Of a stretch of DNA of 64,000 nt, positions 1-9,612 are shown piece by piece; the stretch's first letter is position 1; every line of letters begins with the position of its first letter. The DNA comes from Dyadobacter sp. 676 (GTDB lineage: Bacteria; Bacteroidota; Bacteroidia; Cytophagales; Spirosomataceae). The notes under the pieces are model-generated. The model did not search any database, was not told the DNA's origin, and saw nothing but the letters and a program-made list of their open reading frames with translations. The position numbers and the translations under genes are program-made. The DNA is taken from contig NZ_CP159289.1 of the NCBI RefSeq assembly GCF_040448675.1, forward strand, positions 1,426,001 to 1,490,000, given 5' to 3'.

Positions 1-792
1 TCATCGCCCGCATCAACAACGCCGACCTCGTTGCCCAGCTCAACAGATCGAAAACACAGCTCGAACTCGCCGAAACCACCGAAAAAAGACTGAAACAACT
101 TATCGCGGTGAACGGCATCAACCAGGCCGACTACGATTTGGCAGTGAATAATGTCAACACGCTGAAAGCGGATATGGCCTATACGCAGGCGCTGATCGAT
201 AAAACGATTATCAAAGCCCCGTTTACGGGTGTTGTAGGCTTGCGCAAAGTGAGCGCGGGCGCATATGTAACCCCTCAAACAGTGATCGCGTCGATGCAGC
301 AACTCTCCAATCTCAGGATCGATTTTACAGTTCCCGAAACCTATCAGCAATATGTGGCCAAAGGCGGTACTGTCGAAGTAATGCTCGACCAGGCGTCGGG
401 CAAATACGAAACCGCCCGCATCCTGGCGATAGAACCGCAGGTGAACCAGACCACGCGTAACCTGACCGTCCGGGCCGTATTGAACTCCGGCACAACAAGC
501 CCCGGGTCCTTTGCGAAGGTTTATCTTACGGCCAGCAATAACAAAAACAGCATCATGATTCCCTCCAACAGCATTATACCCGAAGCACGCAGCAAAAAAA
601 GTCGTGACCGTAAAGGGCGGCAAAGCTGTTTTTGCCCAGGTAGAGACCGGCGACCGGAGAGAAGATGTGGTAGAGGTTACCAAAGGCCTGAACGAAGGCG
701 ATACGGTGGTTGTTTCGGGCGTACTTTTTGCCCGGCCCGATGCTCCTGTGAAAGTGAGAAGTGTACGAAACCTGAATGTCGCAAGTAAGTAA
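1..792 (+). pseudogene. RND efflux periplasmic adaptor subunit (5' partial, frameshifted)
   Basis: Membrane-fusion protein of the HlyD/AcrA type that links an inner-membrane RND pump to an outer-membrane TolC channel. The start lies outside the window; translation is open from base 3. The visible part starts in the helical hairpin, then shows the second half of the lipoyl domain (KAPFTGVVGLRKVSAGAYV), a beta-barrel domain and the membrane-proximal end (GLNEGDTVVVSGV). The frame breaks at an A7 run at 594-600: removing one A joins PEARSKK to VVTVKGGKAVF and gives a continuous reading to the stop at 790-792. The gene is followed by the RND permease and TolC gene, the normal order for such pumps in Bacteroidota. 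The single-base excess is probably a sequence error, though a true mutation cannot be excluded. Confidence 0.9.
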
Positions 793-842
793 CAATGCCT
801 TCGCGGCCTTGTTGCAATGACCATTCCTTTGAAACCCATACT

Positions 843-3800
843 ATGAATATTTCGGAATTATCGCTGAAACGGCCCGTTCTGGCCGTCGTGATGAACCTGC
901 TCATCATCCTTTTCGGTGTGGTAGGCTATAACTTCCTTTCGTTGAGGGATTACCCGGCCATCGACCCGCCGATTGTGAACGTACGGACCAGCTACACAGG
1001 CGCCAACGCCGACATTATCGAGAGCCAGATCACCGAACCGCTCGAAAAAAGCATTAACGGCATCCCGGGCATTAAAAGCATCAGCTCGTCCAGCCAGATA
1101 GGCGCGAGTAACATTACCGTCGAGTTCAATCTGGAAGCCGATCTGGAAGGTGCGGCGAACGACGTGCGCGACAAAGTGAGCCAGGCGCTCCGTAACCTTC
1201 CGCAGGACATCGACGCCCCCCCCCGGTGGTGAGCAAGGCCGACGCCAACTCCGATTTCATCCTCCTGCTCGCGGTGCAAAGCCCGTCGAAAGGCTTGCTC
1301 GAACTGAGCGAATACGCCGAAAACGTACTTCAACAAAGCTTGCAAACGATCGACGGCGTAAGCGCCATCAACATTTTCGGGCAAAAGCGGTATGCGATGC
1401 GCATCTGGCTCAACCCCGACCGGATGAGCTCCTATAACGTTTCCTTCAACGATATTACTACCACTCTCGCCTCGGAAAACGTGGAATTGCCCGCCGGCAA
1501 AATCTACGGCGACAATACCGAGCTGACTATCCGGACAATGGGCCGTTTGAAAAGCGAGAAAGAGTTCAACGACCTGGTGATCCGCAACGATAGTGCCGGC
1601 ATCGTAAGGTTGGGCAATGTCGCCAAAGTGGAGTTAGGCCCTGAAAACGAAGAACAAAGCTGGAAATACAACGGGATGTACGCAGTGGGTCTGGCGGTGA
1701 TTCCGCAGCCCGGCGCCAACTATGTGCAGATATCCGACGAGTTCAACAAGCGCCTGGCAGAGATCCAGAAATCGAATAAATCGGATATAACTTTCAACGT
1801 ACTGATCGACAATACGCGGCTGGTGCGCCAGTCTATCAAAGAGGTGGAGGAAACGCTGATCATCGCATTCGCCCTCGTAGTAATCGTAATCCTGTTTTTC
1901 TTCCGGAACCTGCTCGTCGCCGTGCGTCCATTGATAGATATTCCGATATCGCTCGTGGCGACGTTCTTTATCATGTACATGTGCGGGTTTTCGATCAATA
2001 TCCTGACGTTGCTCGGCATTGTACTCGCAACCGGTCTGGTAGTGGACGACGGGATCGTTGTAACCGAGAACATCTTCCGGAAGCTGGAAAGCGGCTTGCC
2101 GATCCGGCAGGCGGCATTGGAAGGTAGCCGTGAAATCTTCTTCGCGGTCATTTCCACGTCGCTGACGCTGGCGGTGGTATTTCTTCCGGTGATATTCCTG
2201 GAAGGTTTTGTAGGAAGCCTCTTCCGCGAGTTCGGTATTGTGGTAGCATCCGCGGTTTTGATTTCCGCATTTGTGTCCCTCACGATTACGCCGGTCCTGA
2301 ACGTCGTATTGAACCGGAAGAACGCAGGTCATGGCTGGTTTTACAACAAGACGGAACCGTTCTTCACGGGTATGGAAGACGGTTATAACCGGATGCTCCG
2401 CGGATTTATGAAAGCGCGGTGGATCGCGTGGGTGCTGGTGGTGGCTTGCGGCGTACTGATCTGGTTTACCTACTCCCATCTCCAAAGCGAACTCGCGCCG
2501 ATGGAGGACCGCAACAGCATCCGCTTCAACCTGTCGGCCCCGGAAGGCACCAGCTTCGACCAGATGCAGAAGGTTTCCGACGAACTCGGCAATTTCCTCA
2601 ACGATTCGGTACCTGAAAAATCATTCACATTCTCCGCAACGCCCGGATTCGGAGGTGGCGGCGTCAATAGCGCTACTGGCCGGATCGGTCTCGTACCCGC
2701 GGACCAACGCAAGAGAAGCCAGAATGAGATCGCGCAGGATATTAATAAAAAGCTGTCGAGATTCAACGACGCACGCATTTTCGCGACGCAGGAGCAGACC
2801 ATTTCCGTGGGGATCGGTTCGCGTGGATCGCTTCCGGTACAGTTTGTATTGCAAAACCTTGATTTCGACAAACTGAGCGAGGTTCTTCCAAAATTCCTCG
2901 ACGAAGCACGTCAGGACCCGACTTTCCAGAATGTCGACGTCAACCTGAAATTCAACAAGCCCGAGGTGCGCCTGACTATCGACCGGCTCAAAGCACGGGA
3001 CCTCGGCCTGTCCACAACCGATGTCGCCGCAACCATTCAGGCAGCATTCAGCGGCCGCCGTTTGGCTTATTTTATCATGAACGGCCAGCAATATCAGGTA
3101 ATCGGCCAGGTGGAACGTTCGGAGCGCAATAAGCCGGCCGACATCGAGAAATTGTATGTGAGAAACAATCGCGGGGAAAATATCCCGCTGACGGCCGTCG
3201 TGCATATGGAGGAAGAATCCGGCCCGCCGACCATCTACCACTATAACCGTTACAAAAGCGCCACCATTTCTGCCTCACTCGTAGAAGGCAAGACTATCGG
3301 CGACGGCGTGGCGGCTATGCGCCGGATCGGTGCCAAGCTGCTCGATGAATCGTTCCAGACGTCGCTCACAGGCCCGTCCCGCGACTTCGAGGAAAGCTCT
3401 TCCAACACCAGCTTCGCATTTGGATTGGCGTTGTTACTGGTTTACCTGGTGCTGGCCGGGCAGTTTGAAAGCTTCACCGATCCGTTCATCATCATGATTA
3501 CAGTGCCGCTGGCATTGGCGGGAGCATTGCTGAGCCTTTACCTCTTCGGATTGACCATCAACATTTTCTCCCAGATCGGTATGATCATGCTTATTGGCCT
3601 TGTAACGAAGAACGGAATCCTGATCGTGGAATTTGCCAACCAGAAACGAGAAATGGGAATGGGCCGGATGGCCGCGGCGATCGAATCGGCGACACAGCGC
3701 CTCCGTCCTATCCTGATGACGAGCCTTGCTACCGCGTTCGGTGCGTTACCGATCGCGTTGAGCCTTGGTGCGGCTGCTACCAGCCGGGTTCCGCTGGGTG

Positions 3801-3934
3801 TGGTGATCGTGGGCGGCCTGATGTTCTCGCTGATCCTGACGCTGTTTGTGATCCCGGCGATTTACACGTTCATTTCGCCTAAAAAACACAGAGTAACAGA
3901 GGAGCAGAAGATGGCAGAAGAGCTCGTTGCTTAG
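843..3934 (+). pseudogene. RND multidrug efflux permease (AcrB/MexB-like), frameshifted
   Basis: Proton-driven inner-membrane pump of the hydrophobe/amphiphile efflux family, expected to work with the adaptor upstream and TolC downstream. Start chosen at ATG 843 (MNISELSLKRPVL), typical for the family. Periplasmic porter-domain motifs, the TM4 proton-relay motif GLVVDDGIVVTENI and the C-terminal half-repeat (GLVTKNGILIVEFANQ) are all present. A C9 run at 1216-1224 shifts the frame after residue about 126. The expected reading is DAPPVVSKADANS, so two C are extra or one is missing. The restored length is about 1030 residues, normal for the family. As read, only a 130-residue N-terminal piece and a 902-residue C-terminal open frame exist. 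Confidence 0.93.
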
Positions 3935-3958
3935 CTTACCGGGGTATTAATTCTTCCA

Positions 3959-5329
3959 ATGGAGATTATTCATACAAAATCAACTATTGTTTTTTTCATG
4001 GGCTCGCTCACCTTTTTTAAGAAATACAAAAACACATTCTTCCTCTTTTTGCTCTGCTCCGGCCCTGCATTGGCCGGCCAGCCCGCCGATACGCTGGCGC
4101 TCACGCTCGATCAGGCGATTGCGACGGCCTTAAAGAACAGTTATGATATCGAAATAGCGAAAAACAACGTCGAAGCCAATACCATCCTGAATAACTATGG
4201 CGTGGCAGGCGGTTTGCCGACCGTCGCCGTTAACGCTACCAATACCGAGCAGATCACCCAGGTGAACCAGAAGCTGAACGACGGTACGCAGATCAGCCGG
4301 AATGCGGCGGCGGGTAATAACACCCAGGCCAACCTCTCGGCGGGAATGTTGCTGTATAACGGCAAACGCGTGGTGGCTACCAAAAAACGCCTGGCCGAGC
4401 TGCAATTCCAGAGCTCTGAAGTGCTCAATTCGCAAATCCAGAACACCATTGCGCTGGTTATGACGAGCTATTACGATGTGGTTCGTCAACTAAGCTACCT
4501 TAACACGATCCGCACTTCTATTCTCGCTTCGGAAAAGCGTCTCGAAATCCTGCGGGTGCGCAAAGAGGCCGGCATGGCCAACAACGCCGACATTTTCCAG
4601 GCGGAGATTGACCTGAACACCCTGAACCAGACCTTGCTGAACCAGCAAATGGTGGCACAGGTTGCCAAAACGGAACTCCTCCGCACGCTTACGCTCGACC
4701 CGACATCGGCGGTGACAGTCAAGGATACCATTACCGTTGACAATAACCTGCAACTGGCGGCCGTTCTGGACCGTCTGACGGCCAATGCCGACATCAAGGC
4801 AGCTGACCACCAGATCCGCATCAATGAACTGATCGTCAAAGAAACGGCTGCGCTGCGTTATCCTACGGTGCGTTTCAATGCGGCTTATAACTACTCTCGC
4901 AACCAGACTGCCGCCGGTTTCACCTTGCTCAACCGCGTGGTAGGTCCGCAGGCCGGCCTCTCGCTGGCCATTCCGATTTATAACGGATCGGCGTTCAAAC
5001 GGCAAAAACAGGCGGCGGAAATCGATGCGGAGACGGCGCAACTACAAAAGAATGCGCTGCTGCGCGATTACAGCGCAAACGCCGTCAAAATGTACCAAAC
5101 CTATCAAAGCTCGATCGAACAACTCGAAAAGCAAAAAAAGAACTACGCACTGAGCAAGCAACTGTTGGATCTGACGCTACAACGTTTCGAACTTATCCAG
5201 GCAACGATTATCGACGTCCGCGAGGCGCAGCGCAGTTTCGAAGAGGCGGGTTACCGTCTGATTAATCTTACTTTTGCCGCAAAATCGGCTGAAATTGAGC
5301 TGAAAAGGCTCAGCAATACACTTCAATAA
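3959..5329 (+). CDS. TolC family outer membrane efflux protein
   Basis: Outer-membrane channel of the tripartite pump. The protein is 456 residues with an N-terminal signal sequence; ATG 3998 (MGSLTFFKKYKNTFF) would give a cleaner signal peptide than ATG 3959, so the start is uncertain. Two repeats of the outer membrane efflux domain can be seen as long alpha-helical stretches (around residues 45-230 and 270-450), each opening with the family pattern of Leu-rich helices (LTLDQAIATALKNSYDIEIAKNN spans the first). The gene begins 24 bases after the permease stop, so it is almost surely in the same operon. No frame damage. Confidence 0.93.
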   Translation: MEIIHTKSTIVFFMGSLTFFKKYKNTFFLFLLCSGPALAGQPADTLALTLDQAIATALKNSYDIEIAKNNVEANTILNNYGVAGGLPTVAVNATNTEQITQVNQKLNDGTQISRNAAAGNNTQANLSAGMLLYNGKRVVATKKRLAELQFQSSEVLNSQIQNTIALVMTSYYDVVRQLSYLNTIRTSILASEKRLEILRVRKEAGMANNADIFQAEIDLNTLNQTLLNQQMVAQVAKTELLRTLTLDPTSAVTVKDTITVDNNLQLAAVLDRLTANADIKAADHQIRINELIVKETAALRYPTVRFNAAYNYSRNQTAAGFTLLNRVVGPQAGLSLAIPIYNGSAFKRQKQAAEIDAETAQLQKNALLRDYSANAVKMYQTYQSSIEQLEKQKKNYALSKQLLDLTLQRFELIQATIIDVREAQRSFEEAGYRLINLTFAAKSAEIELKRLSNTLQ

Positions 5330-5399
5330 TGCCCCCCCGCACGGTTCCTGGATTAAAAATTTTTCCGGGGCCATGCATTGATTTCGCGATCAGTCCTGT

Positions 5400-5422
5400 C
5401 CAGAGTGTAAAACCCGCTCTGG
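5400..5422. terminator. Weak stem-loop after the efflux operon
   Basis: CCAGAG and CTCTGG (6-bp stem, 11-base loop) sit 70 bases after the TolC stop and 20 bases before the glycosyltransferase start. There is no T-tract, so this may not terminate transcription. Confidence 0.25.
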
Positions 5423-5442
5423 CCGACTGAAAACGGAAATCA

Positions 5443-6604
5443 ATGAAAATACTGGCTATCCATAACATCCTCTGGTCACATTACAAGGCCAAAATTTTCA
5501 CAGAACTGCACCGGCGGCTGCAAAAAGACGGCATCGATTTTTTTGTACTGCAACTGGCATTCAGCGAACTGAGCCGGCTCGGCCTGAAAGCCGATCTGAG
5601 CATTCACACTTATCCCTACAAAGTCCTTTTTCCCGGCAAGGCCATCGAGCACATCGGCCATTTGAAAAAAACAAAGCAATTGCTGGCCGCCTTGCGTGAG
5701 CATCAGCCCGACATTGTTTACCTGAATGGTTATTACGACCCTTCCTATTGGTTTGTCGTGGGTTATTGTAAAGCGCGTAAAATAAAGATCGTACTGGATT
5801 TCGAGAGCAGCGAAATCAGCCGACGGAGGGTCTGGTGGAAAGAAAGGCTGAAAAAATTATTTCTGAACCAATGCGACGCGCTCGTGTGCCTCGGACAGAA
5901 GGCTGCCGAATACGCACTGGAAGCTGGGAGTCGGGCGGGAGCGCATTACGAGCACCAAAAATGTGGGCGTAGACAATGACGCATTGCTCGAAATCTTTAC
6001 CCGCGAGCTCCCGTTGCGTGCGCGGCGCAAGGCGGAAATGGGACTTCCGCCCCGCAATTTCCTGTATGCCGGCCGGTTTGTGGAGCGAAAAAACCTGGAT
6101 ATGCTCATAAGGGCATTTCATGAAGCGAAAAGTCTGGCTGTACAAGGCAACGACTGGGGCCTGATCCTGAGCGGTGAGGGAAACCAGAAAGCACGGCTGC
6201 AAGAGCTGGTCCGCTCGCTGGGGTGCGATTCGGTGCATTGGATGGACTCTTGCGAATGGTACGAGGTACCGATCCGCTACACGTTGGCCGATGTGGCCGT
6301 ATTGCCCAGCACATTCGAGCCATTCGGGTTTGTGACCAACGAGGCGATGGTGTATTCCATGCCGGTGCTGGTTTCGGAGCGCTGCGGGAGCGCCCACGAT
6401 CTCGTCATCGACGGGCTTAACGGGTTTCGCTTCGATCCCTTCAACCAATCCAGTTTTACGAGCAAACTGCTGTGGTTCATGGACCATCCTCAGAAATTCA
6501 GTCAAATGGGTGTCAACGGAAAAGCCATCATCGACCAATGGGCGCCGGACGCGGTTACAGAAGAACTCATATCATCATTTCACAAAGTATCCATACATGG
6601 TTAA
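5443..6604 (+). pseudogene. Glycosyltransferase family 4, frameshifted
   Basis: GT-B fold retaining glycosyltransferase that would transfer a sugar from an NDP-sugar in cell-surface glycan synthesis. The N-terminal acceptor half (MKILAIHNILWSHYKAK) and the C-terminal donor half (LYAGRFVERKNLDMLIRAF, then the EX7E motif in STFEPFGFVTNEAM) are in different frames. One extra G at 5918-5920 explains this: without it AAEYAL runs into KLGVGRERITSTKNVGVDND. The restored length is 386 residues, usual for GT4. The last codons overlap the next gene by 8 bases. It is the first gene of a four-gene glycan cluster. The exact sugar and acceptor cannot be told. Confidence 0.85.
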
Positions 6605-7583
6605 CAAACACAACAAAACCGTGCTCGTAACAGGTGGGGCGGGTTATATCGGTTCCGAGCTGGTCAGGATTCTTTTACAAAGCGATTTTCGGGTGGTCGT
6701 TTTCGATAACCTTTCCTTTGGCGGTGAATCGCTGCTCGGCTTTTGGGGAAACCCGGCATTCAGGTTCATAAAAGGCGATCTCCGGAATGACGAAGAGGTC
6801 CGGGCGGCATTGCAAGGTATCGATTATGTGTGCCATCTGGCCGCGATCGTCGGTGAGCCTCCCTGCAAAAAGTATCCCGAGCTGGCCCTTGAAGTCAACT
6901 GGAATGCCTCGGTGCGCCTGTATGAACTTTGCGAGGAGGCTGATATCGAACGGTTCGTATTCGCTTCGACTTGCAGCAATTACGGAAAAATGGCGACCGC
7001 CGATTCCCTGCTCGACGAAACGGCCGGGCTGACCCCCATTTCTTTATACTCCGAGACAAAAGTAAATTTTGAAAAATATCTGCTTAGCCGGGAGAACAGC
7101 ACTATCACACGCACTATTCTTCGTTTTTCTACCGTTTACGGCGTTTCGCCAAGACCACGATTCGACCTCACCGTCAACGAATTCACACGCGATGCGGCTT
7201 TGGGCAAACCATTGCTGATCTACGGTGAAAACTTCTGGCGGCCCTATTGCCATGTAAGCGATCTGGCACGCTCCGTTGAAATGGTCCTTACAGCCGAAAA
7301 AGAGAAAGTCGACGGCGAAGCGTTCAATGTGGGCGACACGGCCCAGAACTTCACCAAAAAAATGCTGGCCGCCGAGATCGGCAAGGCAATTTCTTCCCTC
7401 GAAGTCAACTATCACCCGGTAGTTACCGATCCGCGGGATTATAAAGTGAACTGCGATAAAATCAAAAAGGTCCTGGGTTTTCATATTTCCAAGACTGTCC
7501 CCGAAGGCATTCAGGAAATAGCCGCCCTCTTTCAGAAACAAGTGATCAGCGAACCGATGAACGCACGCTATGGAAACGTCTGA
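6597..7583 (+). CDS. NAD-dependent epimerase/dehydratase (NDP-sugar, SDR extended)
   Basis: Extended short-chain dehydrogenase of about 328 residues acting on a nucleotide sugar. The Rossmann motif TGGAGYIGSELV lies at about residues 12-23. The catalytic Ser/Thr region (FASTCSNYG) and YxxxK (YSETK) are in place. ATG 6597 is preferred over the open frame further upstream because it puts the Rossmann motif near the N-terminus and overlaps the glycosyltransferase stop by 8 bases. The C-terminus overlaps the aminotransferase start by 14 bases, so translation is probably coupled. It likely makes the keto or epimerised sugar used by the aminotransferase next door. Confidence 0.9.
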   Translation: MVNKHNKTVLVTGGAGYIGSELVRILLQSDFRVVVFDNLSFGGESLLGFWGNPAFRFIKGDLRNDEEVRAALQGIDYVCHLAAIVGEPPCKKYPELALEVNWNASVRLYELCEEADIERFVFASTCSNYGKMATADSLLDETAGLTPISLYSETKVNFEKYLLSRENSTITRTILRFSTVYGVSPRPRFDLTVNEFTRDAALGKPLLIYGENFWRPYCHVSDLARSVEMVLTAEKEKVDGEAFNVGDTAQNFTKKMLAAEIGKAISSLEVNYHPVVTDPRDYKVNCDKIKKVLGFHISKTVPEGIQEIAALFQKQVISEPMNARYGNV

Positions 7584-8736
7584 CCACGCCCCTATCCCAC
7601 TTTGCGAGCCCAATCTGAACGGCCGCGAAAAAGCATACATGGCGGAAGCCGTTGACTCCAACTGGCTTTCGAACGGCAGTTTTCTGACCCGGTTCGAACG
7701 GCAACTGGCCGATTACACGGGTGCCGCACATGTGATCGGCGTATGCAACGGCACGAGTGCGTTGCAGGCAGCGCTTACGCTCGCAGGTGTGGAAAAAGGA
7801 GATTTGGTACTCGTTCCCGACCTGACGTTCGTAGCAACCGCCAATGCCGTCAAATACCTGGGCGCCGATCCGGTGATGGTCGATATCGATCCGGCCACCT
7901 GGCTGATGGACCTGGATTTGCTGCTTGATTTTCTCGAACACCGGACATACCTGACCAACGCCGGCTGCTTTCTCCGGGAAAACCATCGACGGGTGAGCGC
8001 GATCGTCCCGGTGCATTTGCTGGGAAATGTCTGCGAAATGGATCGGTTGTCGGCCATCGCAGCAGCATTTTCTTTGAGGGTCGTTGAAGACGCCGCCTGC
8101 TCGCTGGGATCATTCAGGAACGGGCAGCATTCGGGGACATTCGGATCTATGGGCACAATGAGCTTTAACAGCAACAAGATCATTACCACCGCCGGCGGAG
8201 GAGCCATTCTGACCAACAGTGATATATTGGCAAAGCGTGCCCGGCATTTGATAACCCAGGCTAAAAGCCATGCTACCGAATATATTCACAACGACCTCGG
8301 ATATAACTTCCGGCTCGTAAACCCGCTGGCAGCCATGGGGTGCGCACAGATGGAGCAATTGCCTTCATTTTTAAAAACGAAAAAGGAAATCGCCGCGCAT
8401 TACCGGCACGAATTCATGGAGCTGGGTGCTACGTTTCAACAACTCGCGCCCGGCACCGAATCCAACTACTGGCATCCGGCCATACTGGTGGACGGCAGCC
8501 GGGAACTCATTGCCGCACTCGCATCCGAAAATATCGAGACGAGGCCGTTGTGGACGCCCATTCATACACTTCGGGTGTTTCGGAATGACCTGTTTGTGAG
8601 TCTCGAAAACATATCTTCGTCCGTGTCGAAGCGCGGTATGATGCTTCCCTGTTCAACCTCCATTTCGAACGACCAGCTCGAACGGGTTTGTAGTACGGTC
8701 AGGAATCTGCTCCATAACCAGAGTATCAAATTCTGA
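7570..8736 (+). CDS. DegT/DnrJ/EryC1/StrS family PLP-dependent sugar aminotransferase
   Basis: Transfers an amino group to a keto-sugar nucleotide, forming an amino sugar for surface glycans. The 388-residue protein has the family layout: N-terminal substrate and PLP-phosphate contact (CNGTSALQAAL, around residue 59), PLP-ring Asp in VVEDAACSLGS, and the Schiff-base lysine in SFNSNKIITTAGGGA (Lys about 203). Start ATG 7570 overlaps the epimerase end. Related enzymes use 3-keto or 4-keto sugars, and which one applies here cannot be read from sequence alone. Confidence 0.92.
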   Translation: METSDHAPIPLCEPNLNGREKAYMAEAVDSNWLSNGSFLTRFERQLADYTGAAHVIGVCNGTSALQAALTLAGVEKGDLVLVPDLTFVATANAVKYLGADPVMVDIDPATWLMDLDLLLDFLEHRTYLTNAGCFLRENHRRVSAIVPVHLLGNVCEMDRLSAIAAAFSLRVVEDAACSLGSFRNGQHSGTFGSMGTMSFNSNKIITTAGGGAILTNSDILAKRARHLITQAKSHATEYIHNDLGYNFRLVNPLAAMGCAQMEQLPSFLKTKKEIAAHYRHEFMELGATFQQLAPGTESNYWHPAILVDGSRELIAALASENIETRPLWTPIHTLRVFRNDLFVSLENISSSVSKRGMMLPCSTSISNDQLERVCSTVRNLLHNQSIKF

Positions 8737-8741
8737 GCATT

Positions 8742-9479
8742 ATGCATTGGAACACCGACATGGGCCGCTGGCCATTGAATGTGGTCATTATGGCCGGGGG
8801 AAAAGGCACCCGGCTGAAACCGCTGACCGACAATACCCACAAATCGCTTATATCCGTGGCGGGTAAACCTATTGTGAGGCACCTGATCGACCATTTGGCG
8901 GCACATGGACTGCACGATATCCATATTTCCGTGGGACATTTGTCGGAGCAGATTATCGAATACCTTGGCGACGGCGGGGAACTGGGCATTTCCATCCGGT
9001 ACATCCGCGAACGTATTCCAATGGGCAGTATCGGCGCCATGACGCTCAAACAACGCTGGCAGCAGGAACATTTCCTGGTAATCAACGGAGATATTTACTC
9101 CAATTTCGACATCGGGAGTTTTTGCACCGAATATTTTGCGAGAAACGCCGACATGGCCGTCCTGGCGGTCCCTAATGTGGTCAAAGTGCCATATGGTGTA
9201 CTCGAAATGGTCACCGACGGCCAAATAAGCCGTTTTTCCGAAAAACCCGATTATGAGTTCATGGTCAATGCGGGCGTGTATATTTTCAACGGCAAAGTAC
9301 TGAACCTCATGCCGAAGGGAATTGCCTATGAAGGCTGGCAATTGATCCAGGCGGCATTGCACGCGGGGTTGCACGTTGCAGGGATTCCGCAAACAAAGGG
9401 TTACTGGATTGACATCGGCAGTATGGAAACGCTACGGAAGGCGCAGGAAATGAGCCGCATAGACGTTCCGTCGGAATAG
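8742..9479 (+). CDS. Nucleotidyltransferase, NDP-sugar pyrophosphorylase type
   Basis: Activates a sugar-1-phosphate with an NTP. The signature loop VVIMAGGKGTRLKPLTDNTH is close to the N-terminus, followed by the Mg-binding Asp in INGDIYSNFD and the sugar-binding EKP motif (FSEKPDYEF). At 245 residues it is a short, single-domain version without a left-handed beta-helix C-terminal domain, as in mannose-1-phosphate guanylyltransferase-like and N-acetylmuramate-phosphate uridylyltransferase-like enzymes. An internal ATG at 8760 is an alternative start. It lies 5 bases behind the aminotransferase and closes the four-gene cluster. Confidence 0.9.
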   Translation: MHWNTDMGRWPLNVVIMAGGKGTRLKPLTDNTHKSLISVAGKPIVRHLIDHLAAHGLHDIHISVGHLSEQIIEYLGDGGELGISIRYIRERIPMGSIGAMTLKQRWQQEHFLVINGDIYSNFDIGSFCTEYFARNADMAVLAVPNVVKVPYGVLEMVTDGQISRFSEKPDYEFMVNAGVYIFNGKVLNLMPKGIAYEGWQLIQAALHAGLHVAGIPQTKGYWIDIGSMETLRKAQEMSRIDVPSE

Positions 9480-9612
9480 CCGCCGTGGCACGTAATTTTT
9501 TCATGAAGATTAAAAAGTGATTAAACCTTTACCACGCTTTTCAATCTAACCGGCTCACCTTCAACCTGCCATACCGCCGGGTTCCCGGCCCGCGCTATGG
9601 TCCCATGCCGTC

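Noticed and set aside
1634..2485. 283-codon minus-strand open frame inside the RND pump gene
   Set aside because: Antisense shadow; the composition is unlike a real protein.
8562..9392. 276-codon minus-strand open frame opposite the nucleotidyltransferase
   Set aside because: Antisense shadow; the plus-strand gene has clear signature motifs.
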